64,000 nt of DNA, taken from the NCBI GenBank assembly GCA_027627225.1, contig CM051033.1, positions 46,712,016 to 46,776,015 on the forward strand, in the 5' to 3' direction. The notes beneath the pieces were generated by a model. The model worked only from the letters and a program-made list of their open reading frames with translations, made no database searches and was not told the DNA's origin. Source of the stretch: Congeria kusceri (Eukaryota; Mollusca; Bivalvia; Myida; Dreissenidae). A program made the translations under genes and the position numbers. Positions 49,001 to 61,900 of the stretch are shown here, piece by piece. Position 1 is the first letter of the stretch, and each line of letters opens with the position of its first letter.

Positions 49001-51181
49001 AGATAGTTAGTGTCTCTTTTGTATCTGCTTTACTCGCAATATTGCTTTAGATAGTTAGTGTCTCTTTTGTATCTGCTTTACTCGCAATATTGCTTTAGAT
49101 AGTTAGTGTCTCTTTTGTATCTGCTTTACCCGCAATATTGCTATAGGTAGTTAGTGTCTCTTTTGTATCTGCTTTACCCGCAATATTGCTTTAGGTAGTT
49201 AGTGTCTCTTTTGTATCTGCTTTACTCGCAATATTGCTATAGGTAGTTAGTGTCTCTTTTGTATCTGCTTTACTCGCAATATTGCTTTAAGCAGTTCGTG
49301 TCTCTTTTGTATCTGCTTTACTCGCAATATTGCTATAGGTAGTTAGTGTCTCTTTTGTATCTGCTTTACTCGCAATATTGCTTTAAGCAGTTCGTGTCTC
49401 TTTTGTATCTGCTTTACTCGCAATATTGCTATAGGTAGTTAGTGTCTCTTTTGTATCTGCTTTACTCGCAATATTGCTTTAAGCAGTTCGTGTCTCTTTT
49501 GTATCTGCTTTATTCGCAATGTTGCTTTAGATAGTTAGTGTCTCTTTTGTATCTGCTTTACCCGCAATATTGCTTTCGGCAGTTAGTGTCTCTTTTGTAT
49601 CTGGTTTACTCGCAATATTGCTTTAGATAGTTAGTGTCTCTTTTGTATCTGCTTCACTCGCAATATTGCTTTAGGTAGTTAGTGTCTCTTTCGTATCTGC
49701 TTTACCCGCAATATTGCTTTCGGCAGTTAGTGTCTCTTTTGTATCTGGTTTACTCGCAATATTGCTTTAGATAGTTAGTGTCTCTTTTGTATCTGCTTTA
49801 CTCGCAATATTGCTTTAGGTAGTTACTGTTTTTTTTTGTATCAGCTTTACCCGCAATATTGGTTTAGGTAGTTAGTGTCTCTTTTGTATCTGCTTTACTC
49901 GCAATATTGCTTTTGGTGGTTCGTGTCTCTTTCGTATCTGCTTTACTCGCAATATTGCTTTAAGTAGTTCGTGTCTCTTTTGTATCTGCTTTACTCGCAA
50001 TATTGCTTTAGGTAGTTAGTGTCTCTTTTGTATCTGCTTTACCCGCAATATTGCTTTAGGTAGTTAGTGTCTCTTTTGTATCTGCTTTACTCGCAATATT
50101 GATTTAGGTAGTTAGTGTCTCTTTTGTATCTGCTTTACTCGCAATATTGCTTTAGGTAGTTAGTGTCTCTTTTGTATCTGCTTTACCCGCAATATTGCTT
50201 TAGGTAGTTAGTGTCTCTTTTGTATCTGCTTTACCCGCAATATTGCTTTAGGTAGTTAGGTCTCTTTTGTATCTGCTTTACTCGCAATATTGCTTTAGGC
50301 TGTTCGTGTCTCTTTTGTATCTGCTTTACCCGCAATATTGCTTTCGGTAGTTAATGTCTCTTTTGTATCTGCTTTACTTGCAATATTGCTTGAGGTAGTT
50401 AGTGTCTGTTTTGTATCTGCTTTACTCGCAATATTGCTTTAGGTAGTTAGTGTCTCTTTTGTATCTGCTTTACGCGCAATATTGCTTTAGGCAGTTTGTG
50501 TCTCTTTTGTATCTTCTTTACTCGCAATATTGCTTTTGGTGGGTTTTTGTCTCTTTTGTATCTGCTTTACCCGCAATATTACTTTAGGCAGTTTGTGTCT
50601 CTTTTGTATCTGCTTTACTCGCAATATTGCTTTAGATGGTTTTTGTCTTTTTTGTATCTGCTTTACCCGCAATATTGCTTATGCAGTTCGTGTCTCTTTT
50701 GTATCTGCTTTACCCGCAATATTGCTTTAGGCTGTTCGTGTCTCTTTTGTATTTGCTTTACCCGCAATATTGCTTTAAGTAGCTCGTGTATCTTTTGTAT
50801 CTGCTTTACTTGCAATATTGCTTTAAGCAGTTCGTGTCTCTTTTGGTCTTTTGTATCTGCTTTACCTTCAATATTGCTTTAGGTGGTTCGTGTCTCTTTT
50901 GTATAGTTTTTACCCGCAATATTGCTTTAGGTAGTTCCTGTCTCGTTTGCTCTTTTGTATCTGCTTTACTCGCAATATTATATTATGTAGTTCGTGTCTC
51001 TTTTATATCTGCTTTACCCGCAATATTGCTTTAGGCAGTTCGTGTCTCTTTTGTATCTGCTTTACCCGCAATATTGCTTTAGGCAGTTCGTGTTTCTTTT
51101 GTATCTGCTTTACCCCCAATATTGCTTTAGGTATTTCATGTCTCTTTTGCTCTTTTGTATTTGATTTACCCGCAATATTGC
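46070..51181. repeat. Higher-order repeat, copy B (5,112 bp, with internal 1,583-bp duplication)
   Basis: Equals copy A plus a second pass over 33 units. The GTTAGGTCTC...ACGCGC landmark occurs at 46751 and at 48334, 1,583 bp apart. The junction is near 48243, where TTACTGTTTT is replaced by TTACTGTCTC. A single-base difference from copy C is visible near 46326 (GTGTGTC against GTGTCTC). Confidence 0.88.
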
Positions 51182-54100
51182 TTTAGGTAGTTAGTGTCTC
51201 TTTTGTATCTGCTTTACTCGCAATATTGCTTTAGATAGTTAGTGTCTCTTTTGTATCTGCTTTACTCGCAATATTGCTTTAGGTAGTTACTGTTTTTTTT
51301 TGTATCAGCTTTACCCGCAATGTTGGTTTAGGTAGTTAGTGTCTCTTTTGTATCTGCTTTACTCGCAATATTGCTTTAGGTAGTTAGTGTCTCTTTCGTA
51401 TCTGCTTTACTCGCAATATTGCTTTAGGTAGTTGGTGTCTCTTTCGTATCTGCTTTACTCGCAATATTGCTTTAGGTAGTTACTGTTTTTTTTTGTATCA
51501 GCTTTACCCGCAATATTGGTTTAGGTAGTTAGTGTCTCTTTTGTATCTGCTTTACTCGCAATATTGCTTTAGGTAGTTGGTGTCTCTTTCGTATCTTCTT
51601 TACTCGCAATATTGCTTTAGGTAGTTGGTGTCTCTTTCGTATCTTCTTTACTCGCAATATTGCTATAGGTAGTTAGTGTCTCTTTTGTATCTGCTTTATC
51701 CGCAATATTGCTTTACATAGTTAGTGTCTCTTTTGTATCTGCTTTACTCGCAATATTGCTTTAGGTAGTTAGTGTCTCTTTTGTATCTGCTTTACTCGCA
51801 ATATTGCTTTAAGTAGTTCGTGTCTCTTTTGTATCTGCTTTACTCGCAATATTGCTTTAGGTAGTTAGGTCTCTTTTGTATCTGCTTTACGCGCAATATT
51901 GCTTTAGGTAGTTAGTGTCTCTTTTGTATCTGCTTTACTCGCAATATTGCTTTAGGTAGTTAGTGTCTCTTTTGTATCTGCTTTACTCGCAATATTGCTT
52001 TAGGTAGTTAGTGTCTCTTTCGTATCTGCTTTACCCGCAATATTGCTTTCGGCAGTTAGTGTCTCTTTCGTATCTGCTTTACTCGCAATATTGATTTAGG
52101 TAGTTAGTGTCTCTTTCGTATCTGCTTTACTCGCAATATTGCTATAGGTAGTTAGTGTCTCTTTCGTATCTGCTTTACTCGCAATATTGATTTAGGTAGT
52201 TAGTGTCTCTTTTGTATCTGCTTTACTCGCAATATTGCTATAGGTAGTTAGTGTCTCTTTTGTATCTGCTTTACTCGCAATATTGCTTTAGGCAGTTAGT
52301 GTCTCTTTCGTATCTGCTTTACTCGCAATGTTGCTTTACATAGTTAGTGTCTCTTTTGTATCTGCTTTACCCGCAATATTGCTTTAGATAGTTAGTGTCT
52401 CTTTTGTATCTGCTTTACTCGCAATATTGCTTTAGATAGTTAGTGTCTCTTTTGTATCTGCTTTACTCGCAATATTGCTATAGGTAGTTAGTGTCTCTTT
52501 TGTATCTGCTTTACTTGCAATGTTGCTTTAGATAGTTAGTGTCTCTTTTGTATCTGCTTTACTCGCAATATTGCTTTAGATAGTTAGTGTCTCTTTTGTA
52601 TCTGCTTTACTCGCAATATTGCTTTAGATAGTTAGTGTCTCTTTTGTATCTGCTTTACCCGCAATATTGCTATAGGTAGTTAGTGTCTCTTTTGTATCTG
52701 CTTTACCCGCAATATTGCTTTAGGTAGTTAGTGTCTCTTTTGTATCTGCTTTACTCGCAATATTGCTATAGGTAGTTAGTGTCTCTTTTGTATCTGCTTT
52801 ACTCGCAATATTGCTTTAAGCAGTTCGTGTCTCTTTTGTATCTGCTTTACTCGCAATATTGCTATAGGTAGTTAGTGTCTCTTTTGTATCTGCTTTACTC
52901 GCAATATTGCTTTAAGCAGTTCGTGTCTCTTTTGTATCTGCTTTACTCGCAATATTGCTATAGGTAGTTAGTGTCTCTTTTGTATCTGCTTTACTCGCAA
53001 TATTGCTTTAAGCAGTTCGTGTCTCTTTTGTATCTGCTTTATTCGCAATGTTGCTTTAGATAGTTAGTGTCTCTTTTGTATCTGCTTTACCCGCAATATT
53101 GCTTTCGGCAGTTAGTGTCTCTTTTGTATCTGGTTTACTCGCAATATTGCTTTAGATAGTTAGTGTCTCTTTTGTATCTGCTTCACTCGCAATATTGCTT
53201 TAGGTAGTTAGTGTCTCTTTCGTATCTGCTTTACCCGCAATATTGCTTTCGGCAGTTAGTGTCTCTTTTGTATCTGGTTTACTCGCAATATTGCTTTAGA
53301 TAGTTAGTGTCTCTTTTGTATCTGCTTTACTCGCAATATTGCTTTAGGTAGTTACTGTTTTTTTTTGTATCAGCTTTACCCGCAATATTGGTTTAGGTAG
53401 TTAGTGTCTCTTTTGTATCTGCTTTACTCGCAATATTGCTTTTGGTGGTTCGTGTCTCTTTCGTATCTGCTTTACTCGCAATATTGCTTTAAGTAGTTCG
53501 TGTCTCTTTTGTATCTGCTTTACTCGCAATATTGCTTTAGGTAGTTAGTGTCTCTTTTGTATCTGCTTTACCCGCAATATTGCTTTAGGTAGTTAGTGTC
53601 TCTTTTGTATCTGCTTTACTCGCAATATTGATTTAGGTAGTTAGTGTCTCTTTTGTATCTGCTTTACTCGCAATATTGCTTTAGGTAGTTAGTGTCTCTT
53701 TTGTATCTGCTTTACCCGCAATATTGCTTTAGGTAGTTAGTGTCTCTTTTGTATCTGCTTTACCCGCAATATTGCTTTAGGTAGTTAGGTCTCTTTTGTA
53801 TCTGCTTTACTCGCAATATTGCTTTAGGCTGTTCGTGTCTCTTTTGTATCTGCTTTACCCGCAATATTGCTTTCGGTAGTTAATGTCTCTTTTGTATCTG
53901 CTTTACTTGCAATATTGCTTGAGGTAGTTAGTGTCTGTTTTGTATCTGCTTTACTCGCAATATTGCTTTAGGTAGTTAGTGTCTCTTTTGTATCTGCTTT
54001 ACGCGCAATATTGCTTTAGGCAGTTTGTGTCTCTTTTGTATCTTCTTTACTCGCAATATTGCTTTTGGTGGGTTTTTGTCTCTTTTGTATCTGCTTTACC

Positions 54101-54710
54101 CGCAATATTACTTTAGGCAGTTTGTGTCTCTTTTGTATCTGCTTTACTCGCAATATTGCTTTAGATGGTTTTTGTCTTTTTTGTATCTGCTTTACCCGCA
54201 ATATTGCTTATGCAGTTCGTGTCTCTTTTGTATCTGCTTTACCCGCAATATTGCTTTAGGCTGTTCGTGTCTCTTTTGTATTTGCTTTACCCGCAATATT
54301 GCTTTAAGTAGCTCGTGTATCTTTTGTATCTGCTTTACTTGCAATATTGCTTTAAGCAGTTCGTGTCTCTTTTGGTCTTTTGTATCTGCTTTACCTTCAA
54401 TATTGCTTTAGGTGGTTCGTGTCTCTTTTGTATAGTTTTTACCCGCAATATTGCTTTAGGTAGTTCCTGTCTCGTTTGCTCTTTTGTATCTGCTTTACTC
54501 GCAATATTATATTATGTAGTTCGTGTCTCTTTTATATCTGCTTTACCCGCAATATTGCTTTAGGCAGTTCGTGTCTCTTTTGTATCTGCTTTACCCGCAA
54601 TATTGCTTTAGGCAGTTCGTGTTTCTTTTGTATCTGCTTTACCCCCAATATTGCTTTAGGTATTTCATGTCTCTTTTGCTCTTTTGTATTTGATTTACCC
54701 GCAATATTGC
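51182..54710. repeat. Higher-order repeat, copy C (3,529 bp)
   Basis: Near-identical to copy A throughout by eye. Beyond 54711 the sequence departs (TTAAGGTAGTTCGGCTC) and the array decays. Confidence 0.9.
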
Positions 54711-54927
54711 TTAAGGTAGTTCGGCTCTCTTTTGTATCTGCATTACCTGAAATATTGCTTGAGGTAGTCCGAGTCTCTTTTGTATCTGTTGAGATAGACT
54801 CTTGTCTGGTATTATATCAGTTTATCTCTAGCCGTTTGTCTCATATAACTATTGTGTAACAGTTTCACGTTTCTTATTTGTAGCGTTTCCCACATTCACG
54901 GTTTTAGGTTGCTTTATTATTATTTTG

Positions 54928-55560
54928 TATTGCCTGAAAAGGCGACATATAGGTGTTACTTTTGGCAGCGTCGGCGTCGGCGGCGGCGTCCTCTTTAGTT
55001 TGTGCAGACAATAACTTTAGCAGTTTTTGTGATATCATAATGCAACTAAATGGAAGTCGTTGTAGGCATATCAGGAAGGTAAACTTGTACTTAAGTTATG
55101 CCCCTTTTTGTAAAAGAAAAGTTCAAATATGGCTTGTTGAGACAATAACTTAAAAAGTATTTGTGCAATCATTATGAAACTTCAAGAAAATGTTAGTAGG
55201 CATAAAAGGAATGTCAAGTTCGGTGTATCGTACGTGAGTTATGCCCTTTTAAAAATAGTTTAAATAAGGCTTGTGCAGACAATACATTGAGAAGATTTTG
55301 TGCAGTTAATATGAAATTTAAGGAAAGTGTTAGTAGGCATATATAGAAGATCAAGTTTAATTTTCGGCATAATTGCTCTTATTGTACTTATGTTATACCC
55401 TTTAAAAAAAAAAGTTAAAATAAGGCTTGTGCAGACGATTGTGCAGACAATAACTTAAAAAGCTTTTGTGCAATCATTATGAAACTTTACGGAAGTGTTA
55501 GTAGGTATAAAAGGAAGGTCAAGTTCGGTTTTCGGCATAATTGCTCTTATCAACAACACA
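54928..55560. mobile_element. Dispersed element, copy 2 (about four internal units)
   Basis: Starts TTGCCTGAAAAGGCGACATA, then a GGCGTCGGCGGCGGCG tract, then about four diverged ~130-bp units reading TGTGCAGACAATAACTTAAA, TGCAATCATTATGAAACTT, GTTAGTAGGCATA and AAGGTCAAGTTCGGT. Related to 36197-36432, which has one unit. It begins about 140 bp after the satellite ends. Confidence 0.7.
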
Positions 55561-55844
55561 CCTGCACACAATATCCCTTCAATAACTTTTTCAATTCAAA
55601 AGCTGTGGTCCTGAAATAAAACGCGTGATTACATGAAATGTTCGGCCACAATATGAGCCTATTCTTTGAATTTAAAACAGAGCACAAGTTATACTAATCA
55701 AGGCAAAACATCCATCACTTGTTGCAAAAGTAATCCATTTAAATCACAAGCTGTTTTTGGCCTCACTTAAAGGTGGCTAGAGTTCACTTTACGATCTTCC
55801 CCCAGTTATATGCTAGTATAAACTCTGTTTCGTAAATGTAGCAG

Positions 55845-55987
55845 CACGGACACTTTAGCGAAGAGCGAGGTTACGAACCGGTCAAGCAGTAGCCGCGTGC
55901 TCGTGTTCCTCGTAGTGCTGTTCGCGCTGACCACTGTGGCTTTGGCGGTGGTGGTAGCAGTGACAGTGCTGAAGGTCAAGGACAAAG
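55845..55987 (+). CDS. M13 peptidase, exon with signal anchor
   Basis: Encodes TDTLAKSEVTNRSSSSR, then the ~20-residue transmembrane segment and LKVKDK. Preceded by a GTAGCAG acceptor (55842 is an alternative start) and followed by GTAGGT. There is no ATG before the membrane segment, so at least one upstream coding exon is required. Confidence 0.82.
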
Positions 55988-58900
55988 GTAGGTAGTTTCA
56001 ATGACATTCTGTTTGTTAATATTTGTCAACTGTTTCAAGAACATTGTCAAAAGCATTTATGATATCAAGTAAAGTGATATAATGCATACATGCACATATT
56101 TTTATTTTTATGCTTTTTGATGTCAGCCCTAGAGACATTGAGATAACAGAGCCTATTAATTTAGTTTACGAAATGTCCTTGCCGTTCATATTTTCCACAG
56201 TTTAAAGCGATAAAGCTACATAATTATATGTTATTTGCATAACAAAAAAGCGCATATAAGTCTTAAACCAGATTAATTATTATTGTTCACCAATCTGTCG
56301 TTGCTACTTCAGAGAACCCAATTCCTGTCGTTACGGAACCACCGTCCCCAGTGGGTAAGTTTGAAGATAGTGGGTAAGTGGGTAAATGGGTACATTTGTA
56401 AACACTATAGTCCCTGCAGGAATTTGTGTGCATTTTTTGTCCAGGCATTTGCTTTGCATTTTCGTGTAGGGGAATGCCCAAAGTTTAATGTTAGCGAGGT
56501 AAACAGTTGGCATACTGCAGGTTACCATGGAAACCATGATGGCGTCCAAAAGAAGTGCTAGTTTTTGAAGAAACACCTTGTCTTATTGTTACTGTTATAA
56601 TTATTTAACGCCAATACTTTAATGGCTTTCAAACAAGGTTATGCTCAAGGTCACCAAAGGTCAATGTCAAGGTCATTTCAAGGTCAAATTCTAAAAATTG
56701 CTTTAAAAATTAGTTCTTTACCTCAAATCGTTTGTTATTTTATGAAGACATATGTTTGAAAGTGCACCAAATGCATATTTCTGCAATGGAGAATCATTTT
56801 CCATTATAAAAATGTCATTTGATGTTTTGTAGCATTTATGGTAAAATTTTTACAGCACTTGGAATGACTAGACCATTGTATGAAAAAATAGCGATTTAGT
56901 CAAGAAGTCTATAATAGAACAATTACACCTTGCATTTTTATTAGTGTCAAGAAATACTCTGATCTGTATTATCTAATATTTATTGAATTAATATTTTTTT
57001 TTAAATGCAGACCAAAATATCATCAATGTCAAGGCCATCAAAGGTCAAGTTCAATTCAAGGTCAAATTCTGAAAAAAAGCTTTAAAAATGTGTTATTTAC
57101 CTAAAATGCTTTATAATTTTGCGACAATATATGGATAAAAGTGCACCAAATGCATATTTAGTTATCATCCATTTCCCCATCATAAAAATGTAATTTGAAG
57201 TTATGTTGAATTCATCGTGGAAATTCTACAGCACATGAATAGAACACACCATTGTTAAAAAAACGATTAAGTCAAGGAGTCTCATCAATAAAACAATTAC
57301 ACCTGACATTATTCTCATTATCAAGAGAGAAAATGTTCAGTGTCCAATATACATTGAATATGTATTTTCTTACAAATGTAGACCTAAGGATCACCAATGT
57401 AAGTGTCATCAAAGGTCAATGTCGTTTTAAGTTCTAATTCTTTAATAAAATGCTTTAAAATAGCTAATTTACATGTTTTTGCGGCATCATTTCTACAATT
57501 CGAATTATCAGATCATTTTTTAACACATGGCACATTTACACAAGTAGTCGGGTTAAACTTAATATATTTAATTTAGTAATTATGGGTAATTAATATATTA
57601 TTTGATAAAATTCCACCTGGAGTTTAATTGTGAGTGTCATTGAAAGACCAGATTATGAAAAGATGGAAAATTGAATAATAACTATGACTAATAACAACTA
57701 CAGTTATACACAACATTATGAAAGTAAGTGTAACAATAATAATACAGGTAAGTTAGTAAACATCAATGATTTTCAGTTTCATCATCTATTTAGACCATGT
57801 ACCCATTAGGCAAACCGTTGTCTGAATGATGCGATCCACCTAACACTACTTTTGTAAACAGAATACTATCTGGTATTGTTTTTGATATAAACAAGACTGT
57901 AACTTTTCAAAAGCAATGTCAGTATTGCTTAAACTTTAACGGTAACATGCATGACAGTGTTGTGACAATGATTTAATAAATACAGTTGTTACTTTCAGAC
58001 TTTAAATAAAAGGAATGAGAGTAAAAACTACTTAAAATAAACAACTACATTAAATATATATTGTCATTTTTGTCACTCCTATGGTCTTCATTTGTATCAC
58101 CTAGTTAGACCATAAAGTCATTAGGCAGTTTAAGATAGAATGTGAACTCACGTAGTGCAATTATTTGAAACACTGTACAATTGTTAGGTTATCTACTTTG
58201 ATGGATATTCCCAATCGCATTGACTGTCCAGAGTTGTCATCCTTACGTTTCGATTTATCTCTGACCTCGTCAGTAAAGTAGTCCCGAATAACATGACATG
58301 TCCGTAAAATAGCCCGGTTTGAATCAACAATTCACTTTCAGTTAAACACACTAAGTTTGTAGAACACAATATAACGTACATGTACAGGTAATCGGAAATA
58401 GATGTGATATAGTCTAAAATGACAGCATTGTTCATGTTTCCATAAATTTCATGCCAATATTTTTTGCATGCACGTGGCAATAGGTTTCCGACAAGTCTCG
58501 TTGGACTTACGATATTCCGGAATTCAACTCATTTTTTTTAATTACAGAGGAAGCAGAAGTGTGTTTGACGGAGGGTTGTGTTATGGCAGGTAAGCAATCC
58601 GTCCTGTTGTTATAACTACATGTATTTACTAGAGCCGTAGTTTCCAGTGAGTAGGCATGGTCATAAATACAGTAGCTATCCGTCATCACGCCCATGCTGG
58701 TCAATCTACGACCAACATACAAAATGAAGTTGTTTTTACAAGATACCAAACAACGGTTAGATAATTTTTGAATTTAAAACGTTACAAAGAAAGGGAATTA
58801 CAAGAAAGGTTTCATTGTATTTGAAATGTTACACATTTTCGACGATATACATATACCCGTTTCAAGCTTTCAATATTCAACACAAATCCACAGTGGCATT

Positions 58901-61900
58901 AAGGTTATCATTTATTTAAAGTGAATTTTTTTTTTCAGCCGCCAGGGTGCGTGGCGCCATGGACACTACTGTGAACCCATGCGATGACTTTTTCAACTTT
59001 GCGTGCGGCACGTGGATCCAAAAGCACGTGATCCCCGAGGATAAGAGCTCGTTCGGTACGTTCACAAAACTCCGGGATGACGTCGACGTCATAGTGAAAG
59101 GTATGTCTAGTGTGCATATTTACGAATACATCATAGTCTCTATATCCTACAATAACATACTTGTAAATACACAAACGTCTCGTGTGCGTTACGCTTATTA
59201 CGGTCGCGCTGCGAACTTGAAAGCCGTGGCGCTCTTGAAAGATGTGGCGCTGCAAACTTGAAAGACGTGGATCTGCAAACTTAAAAAGGTATTGTTGCAA
59301 ACTTGAAAGACGTGGCGCCTCGAACTTAAAAGACGTGTCTCTCAGAACTTGAAAGAGGTGGCACTACGAACTTGAAAGGTGTGTTAATGCAAACTTTAAC
59401 AACGTGGCGCTGCGAACTTGAACAACGTGGCACCGCGAATCTAAAAGACGCTGCGCTGCTAACTTGAAAGACTTGGCGCTGTGAACTTTACAGAGCAGGC
59501 GCTCTATAAAACGCACAGAAGCCGTTACAGTCATGGTATGCCCATAAATACCGACATACTGGTGACATAAGTGGACCGTATCTCAGATGCCACTGTAGCT
59601 TTAAACAACACATGTGTTTTTAAGTAATTAAATAAAGTTCTTTGCAAGCGTAGATCATTATTCGTGCTTACTAATTCATACTAATCATTTACAACTTGTC
59701 GTGAAGTGTCGACGGCATATTCATAATTAATAGCCTGCTAAATTTGGACTTTGAAAACTTGATTGGCCTGGCACACACAAGGACATATTAGGCTAATGAA
59801 TGAATCTCGGCAAGTAAATAAAGCTTCTAGTTAAAAGTTGTACTTAAATTAACAGTTTAGAACATTTGTTTCTATGTGAACAAATGTTTTTTCACACATG
59901 TTTAAAATAGGAAACTAAACTATCAAGGAAAAAAATATATTATTAATAAAGGAGCGAAATGGCGCAATCTGACTAAAGTGCAGGATCTTGCTAAAGCGTA
60001 GCGCATTTTAGGATGGGATTTTAATCAGTTCGAAAATGACGCTTCTTGACCCTGAAATATATACGAACTATATGAATAAACATCAATTGAAATGGCCTAA
60101 ACTTTCATCGGTATTTCAACACATTTATCAATTTCATACGTTGAAATACACACCAATGTGAAAGGTCAAAGATTCGATATATGACAGTGGGGTCTTTTAA
60201 ATGTTTTTCTCTTTTTAATGCCTTTCTTGATTGAGAGCATTTGAGATTGTCAATCCATATGCTGTAGATTTTTAAGTTAAGACATTTTGTGACTGTTTGT
60301 TTTAATAGAAAAATCTGCGATTAAGTCCCTTTAAACCGTTGAATGTTTACAAATATGTGCTTCGTTGGTGGTCCGCAGGTGTTCTAGAAGCCCCGAACAA
60401 GCCGGTTGACCCTGACGTGGTGAAAAAGGCCAGGAAGTACTATGCCACATGCGTAGACGAAGGTAACGTACAGTGTGTAAGCACCGGTCACGTGATCATA
60501 GCATTTACCTGTAAGCTTTGTAAGCTTTCTCGCCAGCATTCTATAAATTAGTAGTAAAATGCTTCCAAATTGGTTAGAGACAATTCCCTTCACGCTATGG
60601 AATTTATAACCACGCCTACTTAAGTCAAACTCCGACTGACACCGTTGACAATATACGATATATCCGTCAAACAATTAAGTCCTATCTTTCTGAATAGCTA
60701 AACACATTGTCAATAAATATCTTTGTATGTTCAACTGACATTACGCTATCGGATTTAAAACCACGCCTACGTAGGTCAAACTACGACAGACACCGTTGAC
60801 AGTATACGGATGTTTTTACAAGACATCTCCGTCGAACAATTAAGTCCTATCATTCAGTGGCTTAAATGGCTAACTACACTGTCATTCAAGTCTCGTCGTA
60901 AGATCAATTGGTGAGGCCAACGTAAGGGACAACGGCAAATAAAAGACACTGCAATTAATTATACATCCCGCTGTAACTAATGCTCAAGATTTACGAAGAC
61001 GCATTCAGTTACATCGTGCTGATAATTATTCAATTTCAGCATTTCATCAAAATTTACCTTTGAAGAACATAATATACAGCATATTTATCCAATGTTATTT
61101 AAAATCTCAAACAAAACTAATGCTACGGTTTTTTTTTTCCTGTTTCAGCGAAAATAACAGAGCTAGGCCTCACCTACATCAAAGCCTATATGGCGGCACT
61201 AGGTGGATTCCCAGTCCTGGGTACCAAACCTGGCGGCAATTGGGCTTCAGCTGGGTTCAACTTGGTGGACCTATTGGTAAAGACTAGGCAAGGGACGAAC
61301 TCCATGCCTCTGATAGATGTCGGCGTCACGCAGGACGACAAGAACCCATCGAAATATATCGTCTACGTAAGTAGCAACCCCGTAACGTAACATGGCCAAC
61401 ACTATGTCAAGTTTTATTGTATAAGCCCATTCTACAGACCTTTTAATTTGGCTGTGTAAGCGCATACCCCATATGCCACGTTAAGTAACAGGCCTAACAT
61501 TGCGCACATTTTTAGATTTGTTTTAAGTACACATCTTCCGTAAGTAACAGATATAACATTATGCAAAGTTTTTAATTTGGTTGTGTAAGCCCCACACGCA
61601 CCATAAAGTAACATACCTAACATGTTCAATTCAGTTTGTTTGAAATTCGAATATATATTGCACCTTTAGTGGAATATGCCTATGCTATATATCTTTACAG
61701 CATGCTTTATTATGGATTCAGATTCTGTGGAATACATTTTAAATATCCAATTTCCATCATATTTGTATAACTTATGAAGGCAATATAACTTAACCGTAAG
61801 TTACGTAGGCCATGGTTTGATGCTCTAAAATACCTCATGTATAGATATATATACTTATATAGCAAGATTATTCTTCTTACACCGACTGATACCAGGCATC

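Larger units (their letters stand above)
41056..54790. repeat. 13.7-kb satellite, about 286 copies of a 48-bp unit
   Basis: Unit: TAGGTAGTTAGTGTCTCTTT, TGTATCTGCTTTACTCGCAA, TATTGCTT. Each unit carries the 10-bp palindrome GCAATATTGC and a TGTCTCTTTTGTATCTG segment. Variation is concentrated in a few sites: TTTAG or TATAG, TTAGTG or TTCGTG, ACTCGC or ACCCGC, TTTTG or TTTCG. There is no promoter, no start and no domain. The period equals 16 codons, so stop-free variants create artefactual open frames. The ends are ragged, with diverged units at 41056-41100 and 54711-54790. Confidence 0.98.

Noticed and set aside
41056..54790. CRISPR-like array
   Set aside because: Units are contiguous and similar over their whole length with no unique spacers, and the context is an animal genome.
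45375..54859. Repeated open frames (up to 128 codons) in the 48-bp satellite
   Set aside because: The 48-bp period is 16 codons, so stop-free unit variants give open frames by chance; no start context, domain or splice signal.
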